64,000 nt of DNA from Spirochaetaceae bacterium (lineage in GTDB: Bacteria; Spirochaetota; Spirochaetia; Treponematales; Rectinemataceae): assembly GCA_025358255.1 (NCBI GenBank), contig JANYKC010000027.1, positions 44,077-108,076 on the forward strand. Direction: 5' to 3'. Below, piece by piece: positions 44,274 to 52,727 of the stretch (the stretch's first letter is position 1; each line of letters begins with the position of its first letter). Below the pieces are notes generated by a model. That model ran no database searches. It saw nothing but the letters and a program-made list of their open reading frames with translations, and was not told where the DNA came from. The position numbers were made by a program, and so were the translations under genes.

Positions 44274-44591
44274 ATGTTGGCAACAGATGTCCTCATCGCA
44301 ATAACCGTCATTCTCGCCATCCTCGCGGCGATCGCGACACGCATCGCGCTCAGCCTGAAGGACATAGGGAGCTCGCTTGACCGGATCGCGGAAGGGATGG
44401 TGGAGCGGCCTTCGTTGATTCCAGACCTGGGGCTGCACCTCCCCCTGGCAAGGCCAGATGATGCGGTTCCCTCCGACACCGAAATGGCCGCCGTCATCGC
44501 CGCTGCCGCCCGATTTTCGGGAGCTGCCCGATCCTCAGGCGCGCGAGGTTCTGACATCGCCACCCAGCCCAACGTAGAAAGGACCACGTGA
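44274..44591 (+). CDS. Small membrane subunit of the decarboxylase pump (OadG/gamma-like)
   Basis: A 105-residue protein with one N-terminal membrane span (MLATDVLIAITVILAILAAIAT), a central linker and a C-terminal Ala-rich helix (TEMAAVIAAAARFSG), the pattern of OadG or MmdC/delta subunits that assemble the biotin-carboxyltransferase with the beta subunit. The sequence is weakly conserved, so the call relies on position. SD AAGGAG precedes the ATG by 6 bases. Its TGA overlaps the alpha-subunit start. Confidence 0.72.
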   Translation: MLATDVLIAITVILAILAAIATRIALSLKDIGSSLDRIAEGMVERPSLIPDLGLHLPLARPDDAVPSDTEMAAVIAAAARFSGAARSSGARGSDIATQPNVERTT

Positions 44592-46732
44592 TGAAAAAGA
44601 TCGAATTCATGCTGACCGCTTTCCGCGATGGCCTCCAATCGGCCTTCGGCTCCCGAGTCCTCTCCAGCGACTACCTTGGCGTGGTCGAGGCCTGCGCGGG
44701 CGCGGGCATCGAGCACTTCGAATCCGGCGGCGGAGCCCTCTTCCAATCCTCCTATTTCTACTGCAACGAGGACGCCTTCAAGGTCATGGATGACTTCAGG
44801 GCAGCGGCAGGACCAAAGGCCAGGCTCCAGACCCTCGCCCGTGGCGTGTATCTCGTAGGGCTGGAGGGACAGGGCTCGGACGTGATAAAGCTCCATGCGG
44901 CCCTCTTCCGGAAACACGGCGTGGATATCGTGCGCAATTTCGACGCCCTGAACGACATGGACAATCTCCGCTATTCGGGCGCCTGCATCCGGGAAGCCGG
45001 GCTCCGCCACGAGCTTGGCATCGCGATGATGGAGTTGCCCCCCGACAGCCCCGCCGTCAGGGGACCGGAATTCTACCTCTCGGTCCTGCGAAGGCTCATG
45101 GACGGCGGCGTCGACTTTGATTCCCTCTGTTTCAAGGACGCCTCAGGCACCTGCACTCCCCGCCTTGTCCACGATGTGGTGAAGGGAGCCCGCAAGATCC
45201 TTGGACCGAAGGCAAGGATCGTTTTCCATGGCCATGACACCGCCGGCCTCGGAGTGGAGTCCTGCATGGGAGCCATCGAGGCTGGCGTCGACCAGGTCGA
45301 TCTTTCGATGGCGCCTTGTTCCGGCGGAACCTGCCAGCCCGATATACTTTCGCTGTGGCATGCGTTGAGAGGGACCGAGTACAGCCTCGAGATCGATCCG
45401 CACAGGATCATCGCGGTGGAGGAACGCTTCAAGGACGCGCTCAGGGACTACTTCATGCCGCCTGAGGCCACCCGTGTCGATCCCCTCGTCTCCTTCTTCC
45501 CGATGCCCGGAGGAGCCCTCACCTCGAATACTCAGATGCTTCGTGACAATGGCCTGCTCGACCGCTACCGCGACGTGGTGAAGGCCATGGGCGAGGCCAT
45601 CGTGAAGGGAGGCATGGGAACCTCGGTCACGCCCGTCAGCCAGTTCTACTTCCAGCAGGCATTCAACAACGTGATGTACGGACCCTGGACCCGCATCGCG
45701 GAAGGTTATGGCAAGATGGTGCTTGGCTATTTCGGCAAGACCCCTGAAGAGCCGGATCCCGAGGTCAAGCGCCTTGCCATCGCCCAATTGAATCTTCCGC
45801 CGACCACCGCTAGCCCCCTCGAGATCGTGGACAGGGACCCTCGGCAGGGCCTGGCCGCCGCCAAGGCCATCCTCGAGGCCGAAGGGCTCGCTGTCACCGA
45901 GGAAAACCTCTTCATCGCCGCGGAGTGCCACGAGAAAGGCATCCTCTTCCTCAAGGGAAAGGCCCCTTGCCTCGTGGACAAGAGCGGTGTTGAAGCGAAG
46001 GGCCGAGCCAGCCTTCCTGTCCAGAAGGCCCATCCCACCGACGATGAGGTCACGGTCCGCATCAACAACCGCGCCTACGGGGTGAAGTTCTCAGGGGACC
46101 ATGTGACCGTGAACGGCATCATGTACAACTTCCTGGTCGCTACTGGAATTGATGCGGAAGCGGTGGCGCGCACCGCGGTCTTGCCCAAGGGCGCGGATGC
46201 CCCGGCGATCGCCACGACGACATCCGTGGATTCGCCGCTTTCCGGCATCCTGACCCGACTGTACAAGAAGCCAGGCGACAAGGTCGCTGTCGGCGAAACC
46301 GTCATGGTCATCGATGCCATGAGCATCGAGGTCCCCGTCAATTCACGGTTCTCGGGGATCATGCAGGATGTCTTCGTCCACCTTGGAGAGCAGATAGGCA
46401 CAGGCCATCCGTTGTTCCGCGTTTCCACCATCACCCACGGCAGCGAACGCACCGTATCCCACGCTGCAGAAGGACGCATCGTGGAGGAGGCCAGCGGCAG
46501 GAGATCCGCGATGGCTTCCCCGATAACCGGCCTCGTGCTTCGCATCTACAAGGAGAGCGGCGAACGGGTCCGCGCCGGCGAATCGGTGGTGGTCCTCGAG
46601 TCCATGAAGATGGAGACACCCGTGAATTGTCCCATAGAGGGGCTCATCGAATCCATCGTCGTGAAGCGCGGAGACATCGTCCGAGAAGGGGACATCCTCG
46701 CAAGGCTCGACCAAAAAAGGGAAGAACGATGA
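44591..46732 (+). CDS. Biotin-dependent carboxyltransferase (oxaloacetate decarboxylase alpha / pyruvate carboxylase B type) with two biotinyl domains
   Basis: A 713-residue protein. The N-terminal TIM-barrel transcarboxylase (about 1-290) has TAFRDGLQSAFGSRV, CFKDASGTCTPR with the carbamylated Lys and metal-binding HGHDTAGLG; a PYC/OADA domain follows. Two biotinyl domains then occur in tandem: SPLSGILTRLYKKPGDKV with the lysine site reading DAMSIEV (Ser for Lys), and SPITGLVLRIYKESGERV with the normal ESMKMET site (about residue 675). Only the second should carry biotin. The alternative GTG at 44588 adds one residue. It should transfer CO2 from a dicarboxylate (probably oxaloacetate) to biotin for decarboxylation by the beta subunit with Na+ export. 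Confidence 0.92.
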   Translation: MKKIEFMLTAFRDGLQSAFGSRVLSSDYLGVVEACAGAGIEHFESGGGALFQSSYFYCNEDAFKVMDDFRAAAGPKARLQTLARGVYLVGLEGQGSDVIKLHAALFRKHGVDIVRNFDALNDMDNLRYSGACIREAGLRHELGIAMMELPPDSPAVRGPEFYLSVLRRLMDGGVDFDSLCFKDASGTCTPRLVHDVVKGARKILGPKARIVFHGHDTAGLGVESCMGAIEAGVDQVDLSMAPCSGGTCQPDILSLWHALRGTEYSLEIDPHRIIAVEERFKDALRDYFMPPEATRVDPLVSFFPMPGGALTSNTQMLRDNGLLDRYRDVVKAMGEAIVKGGMGTSVTPVSQFYFQQAFNNVMYGPWTRIAEGYGKMVLGYFGKTPEEPDPEVKRLAIAQLNLPPTTASPLEIVDRDPRQGLAAAKAILEAEGLAVTEENLFIAAECHEKGILFLKGKAPCLVDKSGVEAKGRASLPVQKAHPTDDEVTVRINNRAYGVKFSGDHVTVNGIMYNFLVATGIDAEAVARTAVLPKGADAPAIATTTSVDSPLSGILTRLYKKPGDKVAVGETVMVIDAMSIEVPVNSRFSGIMQDVFVHLGEQIGTGHPLFRVSTITHGSERTVSHAAEGRIVEEASGRRSAMASPITGLVLRIYKESGERVRAGESVVVLESMKMETPVNCPIEGLIESIVVKRGDIVREGDILARLDQKREER

Positions 46733-46851
46733 ATGACGGCATGACGATAGCCTTTACAAGTTATGCGCTCGCGGCGGTCATATCATTCATCACCGCCGGC
46801 CTCATGGCCTTGATCCTCAAGGCCATCAATCTCACGATGCGGAAAAAATAG
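46729..46851 (+). CDS. 40-residue membrane protein at the end of the decarboxylase operon
   Basis: ATG at 46729 overlaps the alpha-subunit stop (ATGA). The 40-residue product MNDGMTIAFTSYALAAVISF... has a single membrane span and a short Lys/Arg tail (INLTMRKK). Its place at the end of the operon and size fit OadG-related small transporter subunits described in other bacteria, which probably stabilise the pump. It is too short for most ORF callers and is seen only as the end of a longer shadow ORF in the track. Confidence 0.72.
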   Translation: MNDGMTIAFTSYALAAVISFITAGLMALILKAINLTMRKK

Positions 46852-46889
46852 TCCGGGCTGCCCGGCGATCCTTGGGATTTCCGGGCGGC

Positions 46890-46917
46890 TTGACCGCTTT
46901 TGAGCTAGCATGCTAAT
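46890..46917 (+). promoter_or_regulatory. Sigma-70-like promoter for tRNA-Val
   Basis: TTGACC (46890-46895) and a -10 such as GCTAAT (46912-46917; 16-base spacer), about 40 bases before the tRNA. A GC-rich hairpin without a T-run (46857-46889) precedes it and may end the decarboxylase operon. Confidence 0.5.
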
Positions 46918-46956
46918 TTCAAGCCCGTGGAAAGGCTTCGAAGCCCATTCGAACCG

Positions 46957-47030
46957 GGGCGCTTGGCTCAGCTGGTGAGAGCGGCTGGTTTACACCCAGT
47001 AGGTCACAGGTTCAAATCCTGTAGCGCCCA
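46957..47030 (+). tRNA. tRNA-Val (anticodon TAC)
   Basis: Acceptor GGGCGCT / AGCGCCC, D arm with GCTCAGCTGGTGAGAGC, anticodon loop TTTACAC (anticodon TAC) on a GCTGG/CCAGT stem, T arm with ACAGGTTCAAATCCTGT. Discriminator A, CCA not encoded. Confidence 0.96.
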
Positions 47031-47034
47031 ATAT

Positions 47035-47062
47035 GACAGGACTGCCCCCGGGCGGTCCTGTC
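47035..47062 (+). terminator. Strong hairpin after tRNA-Val
   Basis: GACAGGACTGCCC / GGGCGGTCCTGTC form a 13-bp stem (one G-T pair) starting 4 bases after the tRNA. There is no T-run, so it may be a processing or factor-dependent end rather than a classical terminator. Confidence 0.55.
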
Positions 47063-47233
47063 TGCCCATGAGGCAAATGGATTTGTCGCCGCCGCTCGCG
47101 TGGCTTTATCAGGCATGGCACCAGGCAGGAGCATGCCCATCGAAAAGTCGCGATAGGGGGAAAGTGCCCAAGCCCTCCGGCACGCCATCCCCATGATTGT
47201 CCCGATTCATCCCCATGAGCGAGCGTCCTCGTT

Positions 47234-48289
47234 TCAATGCCCCGGCCAAGGCCGGTACCAGTCAGCCAAGGATTCCCTGACCCTACCCTTATAACCGACA
47301 GCCCTTCGAGCGGCGAACATGGAATTGAGCACACTCTCTTCCTCGCATTCCGCGACAGCGCGGAACACCAGGTCCAGGCGGTTTTCATTGAGGATGCGAT
47401 GGTCGAAAAAATCCTCTTCCGCGTCCTGCGCCACATGGTTCGCGGTGGAAAAAGCGAGGGCTATTTCACCGCTGCCTTGGCCGAGGAATGAACCGAGCCG
47501 AGCAAGCCCTACCCCGACGCGGCGGCAAGCCCGCCCGAGTTGCCTGCTCGACAGGGGAAGATCCGTGGCGATAACCGAGATGATGGAGCCGCGCTCAGGC
47601 ATGGTCTCGGCAGCCATCCTCTCCATGAGCTCCCGGCCGACCGGGCGCCCCGAGATGGCCAAGTCGGGCAGGCTGCCATGATTGGAAAGTGCCAAGACGC
47701 CAAGCGTATAGTCCTTTCCACCGATTGAGAGCACGCGGGATGCCGACCCGATTCCGCCTTTGAGTCCATGGCAGGACATGCCTGTCCCCGCCCCGACCCC
47801 GCCCTCCTCGAAATCGGCGCATGCGCTTTCCATCGCCTCATAGACGTGCCGTCGCTCGACCACGCGCTTCCGGATGTCATTGAGCCAGGAATCGTTGCAT
47901 TCCCCGACGACGGGATTGAAGGAGGTCAAGAGGCCGCCGGCCTTCAGGTCACTCGAAAGCGCGCGCTCCACCAAGGCATCGGCTACGATGCCGACACCCA
48001 GGGTATTCGTCAGGGCGATGGGGGATTCGAGGGTTCCAAGCTCATCGATCTGCACCAGGCCGACAGTCTTTCCGAAGCCATTCAGGACGCAGCACGCCGC
48101 CTCGAATTTGCTCCGGTAAAGATCATGCTCCGCAGGGAGGAGGACGGTCACGCCGGTCTTGCTCCCGCCATCGTCGATCGTCGCATGGCCAACCCTGACA
48201 CCTGGCACGTCGGAGATCAAGCCCAGCTTTCCCGCCGGGAGTTCCCCGACCCGTATCCCGTAATCCGAGGCTCGATTCCTTCGTTCCAT
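47234..48289 (-). CDS. P1-family (DmpA-like) aminopeptidase
   Basis: A 351-residue member of the self-processing P1 (L-aminopeptidase/D-esterase) family. ISDVPGVRVGHATIDDG at the N-terminus, the central PVVGECNDSWLND, and GLKGGIGSASRVLSIGG, which contains the Gly-Ser that is cleaved and becomes the catalytic nucleophile. The precursor is expected to split into alpha and beta chains. Last gene of a minus-strand operon with the CYTH, gpmI, apt and flavodoxin-like genes. M at 48289 (SD GAGAGG) is used. Confidence 0.88.
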   Translation of the reverse strand: MERRNRASDYGIRVGELPAGKLGLISDVPGVRVGHATIDDGGSKTGVTVLLPAEHDLYRSKFEAACCVLNGFGKTVGLVQIDELGTLESPIALTNTLGVGIVADALVERALSSDLKAGGLLTSFNPVVGECNDSWLNDIRKRVVERRHVYEAMESACADFEEGGVGAGTGMSCHGLKGGIGSASRVLSIGGKDYTLGVLALSNHGSLPDLAISGRPVGRELMERMAAETMPERGSIISVIATDLPLSSRQLGRACRRVGVGLARLGSFLGQGSGEIALAFSTANHVAQDAEEDFFDHRILNENRLDLVFRAVAECEEESVLNSMFAARRAVGYKGRVRESLADWYRPWPGH

Positions 48290-48326
48290 CTTGCGGCCTC
48301 TCTCCGTGGAATTGCCCACGTGCGTC

Positions 48327-48896
48327 TCAGATGCCCTGGATGATGCCCGCGCCCATGAGAAGCTCGGAGTAGTACCGGCTTTCGATGTCGGATTCGCTCA
48401 CGCCGGCCTTCGCGAGGAGACCCTTGATTTCGCCCAGTGCCAAGGCTACCAGTTCCGGCGCCTCGCTTTCGAGCAGGGCTTCGATCTCGATGAAGGAGCC
48501 AAGGCCCTCAAGCTCGAGGACCTCGATGGTTATGGGCCTCTCCCCCCCAAGCAAGTCGGATTCCCATCTCGTGCCGCGCTTGCGTTTGGTGTAGAAGGGT
48601 TCGCATCCGAGGCGAAGGAAGAACTCGTCCGCAGCCGCAGGATCGGAGACCGAGAACTCCACCTCCCGGTTGACCTCGATGCCCCCCTCGCAACGCTTGG
48701 TCTTGAAGGCGACCAGCGTCTCTCCGTTCTCCGTCCGCACCCGGAATCCCTTGGTGCCTCGGGACAGCCGCCAATCGGGGCCATGCCAATAGGCGTCGAA
48801 CTTCTCGAAGCCACAGACGAACTTCGAGAAGGTACCCACGCGCTTCACGACCGCATCCGGATCGCGGACATGAGCCTTGAGCTCCACTTCGATCAT
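48327..48896 (-). CDS. CYTH-domain protein (class IV adenylate cyclase/CyaB-like)
   Basis: A 189-residue CYTH protein starting MIEVELKAHV (the ExExK motif) and continuing with barrel strands (GFRVRTENGETLVAFKTKR, EVNREVEF, SFIEIEAL). These bind triphosphate compounds; CyaB-type proteins may be adenylate cyclase, thiamine triphosphatase or another triphosphatase. The track ORF starts in gpmI; the ATG at 48896 has no clear SD and lies 26 bases after the gpmI stop. Confidence 0.8.
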   Translation of the reverse strand: MIEVELKAHVRDPDAVVKRVGTFSKFVCGFEKFDAYWHGPDWRLSRGTKGFRVRTENGETLVAFKTKRCEGGIEVNREVEFSVSDPAAADEFFLRLGCEPFYTKRKRGTRWESDLLGGERPITIEVLELEGLGSFIEIEALLESEAPELVALALGEIKGLLAKAGVSESDIESRYYSELLMGAGIIQGI

Positions 48897-48921
48897 GCGG
48901 GCGCAAAGGAGGCGGGACGCC

Positions 48922-50592
48922 TCATGGCTCCAGGACCGAGGGATCGTAGCCGTCAGGGGGCACGAGGCCGAGGAGCTGGATGCAGGTCGCGGAAAGGGAG
49001 GAGATCCCCAAGCCCTCCCTGAGCGCCGTCGCGTACTCGCCCTTGCCCTCGGGGTCATAGATCACGCAGGGCACTGGATTGAGGGAATGGCTTGTCTTTG
49101 CGCGCGGCGTGCCATCGGCCTTGCGGACCACGGCTCCCGACTTCTTATCATGCTCGAACATGTCATCGGAGTTGCCATGATCGGCCGTAATCACCATGAT
49201 GCCCCCGGCTTTTTCAACCGCTTCCCTGAGCCTGCCGAGCTGGAGGTCCATCCCTTCAAGCCCGCAGACGACGGCTTCATAGACTCCCGTATGCCCCACC
49301 ATGTCTCCATTGGGGAAGTTGAGCCTGATGAAGTCGTACTTCCCCGAAGGGATGGCTTCAAGGACCTTGTCGGTGATCTCGGCGCATTTCATCCAGGGCC
49401 TCTGCTCGAAGGGCAGGCGGTCGGAAGGGACCTCGACGTAGTCCTCGAGCTTGTCGTTGAACTTGCCGCTCCGGTTGCCGTTGAAGAAATACGTGACATG
49501 GCCGAACTTCTGCGTCTCGGAGATGGCCAATTGGCGGAGTCCCGTCGCGGCGAGATACTCGCCGACCGTGCGGTCGATGGCGGGAGGTGTCACGAGATAG
49601 CGGGCGGGGACATGGAGGTCCCCGTCGTATTCCATCATCCCCGCATATTCGACGCGCGGTCGCCTCACGCGGTCGAATTTGTCGAAGCTATCCCGCTCAA
49701 AAGCCGCCGTGATCTCGAGGGCACGGTCCCCCCGGAAGTTGAAATAGACCACGGAATCCCCATCCTCGATCGTACCGACGGGCTTGCCTGAGGAAGGGTC
49801 CACGACCACGAACTCGGGAAGGTCCTGGTCGATGATGGAAGGCTTCTCGACGCGATATGCGGTAATGGCCGCGGCAGCGCTCGGGAATTGCCTGCCCTTC
49901 CCGAGCACATGGGTATCCCATCCCCTCTTGACCTGTTCCCAGTTCGCGCCGTAACGGTCCATCGTGATGTATTGCCGGCCTCCGCCTGAAGCGATGCGGT
50001 AGTCATGGCCAGCCGCCTTGCCTTTCGCGTTGATGCCGGCAAGGAAGCCCTCAAAAGGCTCCACATACTCGAGGGCACTCTGTTCGCCCACGTCGCGGCC
50101 ATCAAGGAGTATATGCACGCGGGCCTTCTTCACTCCCTCTTCGGCGGCACGGGAGAGCATGGCCTTCAGATGGTCGATATGGGAATGGACGTTGCCGTCC
50201 GAAAAAAGCCCGATGAAATGCAAGGTTCCGCCGGTCGCCTTCAGGTTGGAGACGAGACGGGTCCAGGTCTCTCCCTGGAACATGGCTCCTGTCTCCAGCG
50301 ATGCCGATACGAGCTTGGCGCCTTGGGCGAAAACCCTTCCGCATCCGATGGCGTTGTGGCCGACCTCGGAATTGCCCATGTCCTCGTCCGAGGGCAGGCC
50401 GACTGCCTTGCCATGGGCCTTGAGTTTCGTATGGGGACTCGCCGATTCGATGGCCTTGAAATGGTACATCTTGGAATCGGCTACCGCGTCACCTTCCTGG
50501 AATTGACCGTACCCGACACCATCCATGATCACGAGGAGGACGGGACCGCGACGTCCCCTCCATGCCGCATTTCGTTCAAGGGCTTTTACCAT
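48922..50592 (-). CDS. gpmI: 2,3-bisphosphoglycerate-independent phosphoglycerate mutase
   Basis: Interconverts 3- and 2-phosphoglycerate in glycolysis using two metal ions. A 556-residue alkaline-phosphatase-like enzyme with LLVIMDGVGYG, the catalytic Ser in DEDMGNSEVGHNAIG, LDGRDVGEQSALEYV, the RGDRALEITAAF block and metal-binding GDMVGHTG and ITADHGNSDDM. Length is typical for the spirochaetal/bacterial long form. Operon member between apt and the CYTH gene. Confidence 0.95.
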   Translation of the reverse strand: MVKALERNAAWRGRRGPVLLVIMDGVGYGQFQEGDAVADSKMYHFKAIESASPHTKLKAHGKAVGLPSDEDMGNSEVGHNAIGCGRVFAQGAKLVSASLETGAMFQGETWTRLVSNLKATGGTLHFIGLFSDGNVHSHIDHLKAMLSRAAEEGVKKARVHILLDGRDVGEQSALEYVEPFEGFLAGINAKGKAAGHDYRIASGGGRQYITMDRYGANWEQVKRGWDTHVLGKGRQFPSAAAAITAYRVEKPSIIDQDLPEFVVVDPSSGKPVGTIEDGDSVVYFNFRGDRALEITAAFERDSFDKFDRVRRPRVEYAGMMEYDGDLHVPARYLVTPPAIDRTVGEYLAATGLRQLAISETQKFGHVTYFFNGNRSGKFNDKLEDYVEVPSDRLPFEQRPWMKCAEITDKVLEAIPSGKYDFIRLNFPNGDMVGHTGVYEAVVCGLEGMDLQLGRLREAVEKAGGIMVITADHGNSDDMFEHDKKSGAVVRKADGTPRAKTSHSLNPVPCVIYDPEGKGEYATALREGLGISSLSATCIQLLGLVPPDGYDPSVLEP

Positions 50593-50682
50593 GAGTATTC
50601 TCCTTGTCGCGCGATCCTGGGGAAAAAGGCGGGAGTCATCGATTTCGTCGCTTTGGCCTTGGCCTTTGCATCGCCTCCGGCA

Positions 50683-51216
50683 TCACTCGCCGTGATACTC
50701 GATGAGGGTTTTCACCGGGAAACCGCTCAGGCTTTTGGAGTATTCGAGGAAGGGAAGTCCCACGACGGCAAAGGCACCGACGGGATTCGCTCCGCCACGC
50801 CTGAGGAGTTGGGCCACGGCTTCCACCGTCCCTCCGGTGGCGATGAGGTCATCCACGATAAGGACCCTGCCCCCCTCCGGGATGTCCGCCACGTGCATCT
50901 CGATTTCGGCCTTGCCATATTCGAGGTCGTAGCTTGCGCTGATGGTCTTGCCGGGGAGCTTGCCTTTCTTCCTGGCAAGAAGGAGGGGGAGGCCCAGCTT
51001 TTCGCAGAAGGGCGCTGCAAAAATGAAGCCCCTGGACTCTATGGCCACGACGGCAGCTATACCCTCGTCGCGGTAGAGCTTGATCATCGAATCTATGCAA
51101 AACCGAAAAGCCGCAGGCTGTACCAGAATGCTCGTGATATCATAAAAAAGGATACCCGCCTTGGGAAAATCCGGGACTTTCCTGATCGCTTTGTCAAGAT
51201 CGAAGGTTTCGGCCAT
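50683..51216 (-). CDS. apt: Adenine phosphoribosyltransferase
   Basis: Salvages adenine to AMP using PRPP. 177 residues; KVPDFPKAGILFYDIT at the N-terminus, ESRGFIFAAPFCEKL, and the PRPP-binding VLIVDDLIATGGT. M at 51216 is preceded by a GAGG at suitable distance; the longer track start is not supported. Confidence 0.94.
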   Translation of the reverse strand: MAETFDLDKAIRKVPDFPKAGILFYDITSILVQPAAFRFCIDSMIKLYRDEGIAAVVAIESRGFIFAAPFCEKLGLPLLLARKKGKLPGKTISASYDLEYGKAEIEMHVADIPEGGRVLIVDDLIATGGTVEAVAQLLRRGGANPVGAFAVVGLPFLEYSKSLSGFPVKTLIEYHGE

Positions 51217-51241
51217 ACTGTACCTCAAGGGGGATGGGTTT

Positions 51242-51628
51242 CTAGAGAATCCGTCCAAGCCAGTCAACCACCGATGTCTGGCCCGGCTTGCCCTCTACAA
51301 GATCAGGACCGACGGTCTTTAGATCGGTGTCAGCCGCCATTTTTTTGAGGGAGGCCAAGGCGCTGGCTGATGCGCCAAAATAGGCAGCGGTCCGTCCCGC
51401 AAGGCTTATTCCCATAAAAACCCTTGCTACCTCTCCGTACGAGGGGCTGTTGGGGTGCTCGGCGCCGAAGAAATAGAACTTCGTGGCAAGGATATCGGGA
51501 ATCGAGACGGAGGAAGCAGCCCGAAGGCACACCTCATGGCTGCGTGAAGACAATTCGGAAGCTATGAGCTTCGCGCTTTCTTCGAGGCTTTGCACACCGT
51601 CTTCGTAGACAACCATTGTTTTCATCAT
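51242..51628 (-). CDS. Flavodoxin-like protein
   Basis: A 128-residue protein with a flavodoxin-like layout: KTMVVYEDGVQSLEESAKLIASEL (phosphate-loop position), LATKFYFFGAEHPNSP and GRTAAYFGASASALASL. The usual FMN phosphate loop (T/S-x-T-G-x-T) is not clear, so cofactor binding is doubtful. ATGATG at 51628/51625 gives two possible starts. It is the first gene of the operon with apt, gpmI, CYTH and P1 genes; function unknown. Confidence 0.6.
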   Translation of the reverse strand: MMKTMVVYEDGVQSLEESAKLIASELSSRSHEVCLRAASSVSIPDILATKFYFFGAEHPNSPSYGEVARVFMGISLAGRTAAYFGASASALASLKKMAADTDLKTVGPDLVEGKPGQTSVVDWLGRIL

Positions 51629-51725
51629 GACTACCACAACTGTTTAGACATACTAGTGCGGTCATACCCTGCTGTCAAGTTCGCCCTCACTTTGCGCAGC
51701 GCCATGGCCATGCGCAGCCTTCCCG

Positions 51726-52727
51726 CTACCTTTTCCCGGCCCGCAGGTTCACTTCAGCGCCAAACCCAAGGCCAATCCCACCGTAATCCAGATAGGAATC
51801 GCTCACCGCCAACCAGTACTCGAGCCCTGTTTCCAGATATAGACCGAGGGCATTGGAGGAATAGACCGAGAAACGGGCTAAAAGCTCGGCACCCAGATGG
51901 GACAATTTCCCGACGGCCTGGGTCGCCACGGCGTCCGCGGCAGATACGAAGGCGAACGTGAGGCCGCCGGCCAGCAAAGGCGTAAGGATGAGGCGGCCAA
52001 GCCTGAGTTCACCCTGGGCTCCAAAGGAAAAATTCAAGGACAATGCCTTCGGCGCGAATTCAGTGCCATAAACCAGGATGGGGACCTGCGTTAGCGCCAC
52101 AGGACGCAGGCCGGGTCTTGCAGGGCCAAGCAGGACCCTGAGGCCGGGTTCAACAAGGATCGAAGGGGAAGTGGCCGAGGGAGTAGCCAGGACCTTGGCG
52201 AAGGGTTCCAGGTCGCCATTGGTCGCGAGCGCATCAAGGCCGGCTATCCCAAATGAAGCCATCGCGGCGACGGCAAGGCGGGTAAGTCGCTCGTCATCGC
52301 TAAGGCCGGCCGAAGTGCTGCTGGAAAACGGCCAAGGCGCATATTGGGCATCGAAGCTGTTTTGCAGGTAGCGCATCAAGTCAAAGCCCATGTTGGTATA
52401 AAAAAGGGCGATCGGCACACCGCCAACGGCGATGATCTCATAGCGCCTGAGCGGACTCTCCGTGGCTTTGCGGATCGCAAGGCCAGCGGGAAGCGCCGAA
52501 GGCGCAACACCCCTCCCAGGCGCAGCCTCAAGTGTTTCGCTTCCAGGGACCGTGGGCGTGGCTTGACTCGCGCTGTCCTTCCCTGGCGCGGAGAGGACCG
52601 GAAGGCCAGCCGTATCGCCGATTTCGGCATCGTCGACATCCACCGCCGAAAGGCCTGGGGCCGCGACTAGCATGAAAGCCGCGGCGCCCGCGAGAAGCAG
52701 GCGCCTGCCATGAGGCGGTCGCCTCAT
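51726..52727 (-). CDS. Exported protein of unknown function, possible outer-membrane barrel
   Basis: A 333-residue protein with a signal peptide (LLLAGAAAFMLVAAPGLSAVDV), a Pro/Ser/Thr-rich linker, a membrane-like stretch (EIIAVGGVPIALFYTNMGF), and C-terminal amphipathic strands (LGLYLETGLEYWLAV, YGGIGLGFGAEVNL) suggestive of a barrel. It does not end in an aromatic residue. I do not recognise a family. The ATG overlaps the yggS stop (ATGA), so it is the last gene of the operon. Confidence 0.6.
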   Translation of the reverse strand: MRRPPHGRRLLLAGAAAFMLVAAPGLSAVDVDDAEIGDTAGLPVLSAPGKDSASQATPTVPGSETLEAAPGRGVAPSALPAGLAIRKATESPLRRYEIIAVGGVPIALFYTNMGFDLMRYLQNSFDAQYAPWPFSSSTSAGLSDDERLTRLAVAAMASFGIAGLDALATNGDLEPFAKVLATPSATSPSILVEPGLRVLLGPARPGLRPVALTQVPILVYGTEFAPKALSLNFSFGAQGELRLGRLILTPLLAGGLTFAFVSAADAVATQAVGKLSHLGAELLARFSVYSSNALGLYLETGLEYWLAVSDSYLDYGGIGLGFGAEVNLRAGKR

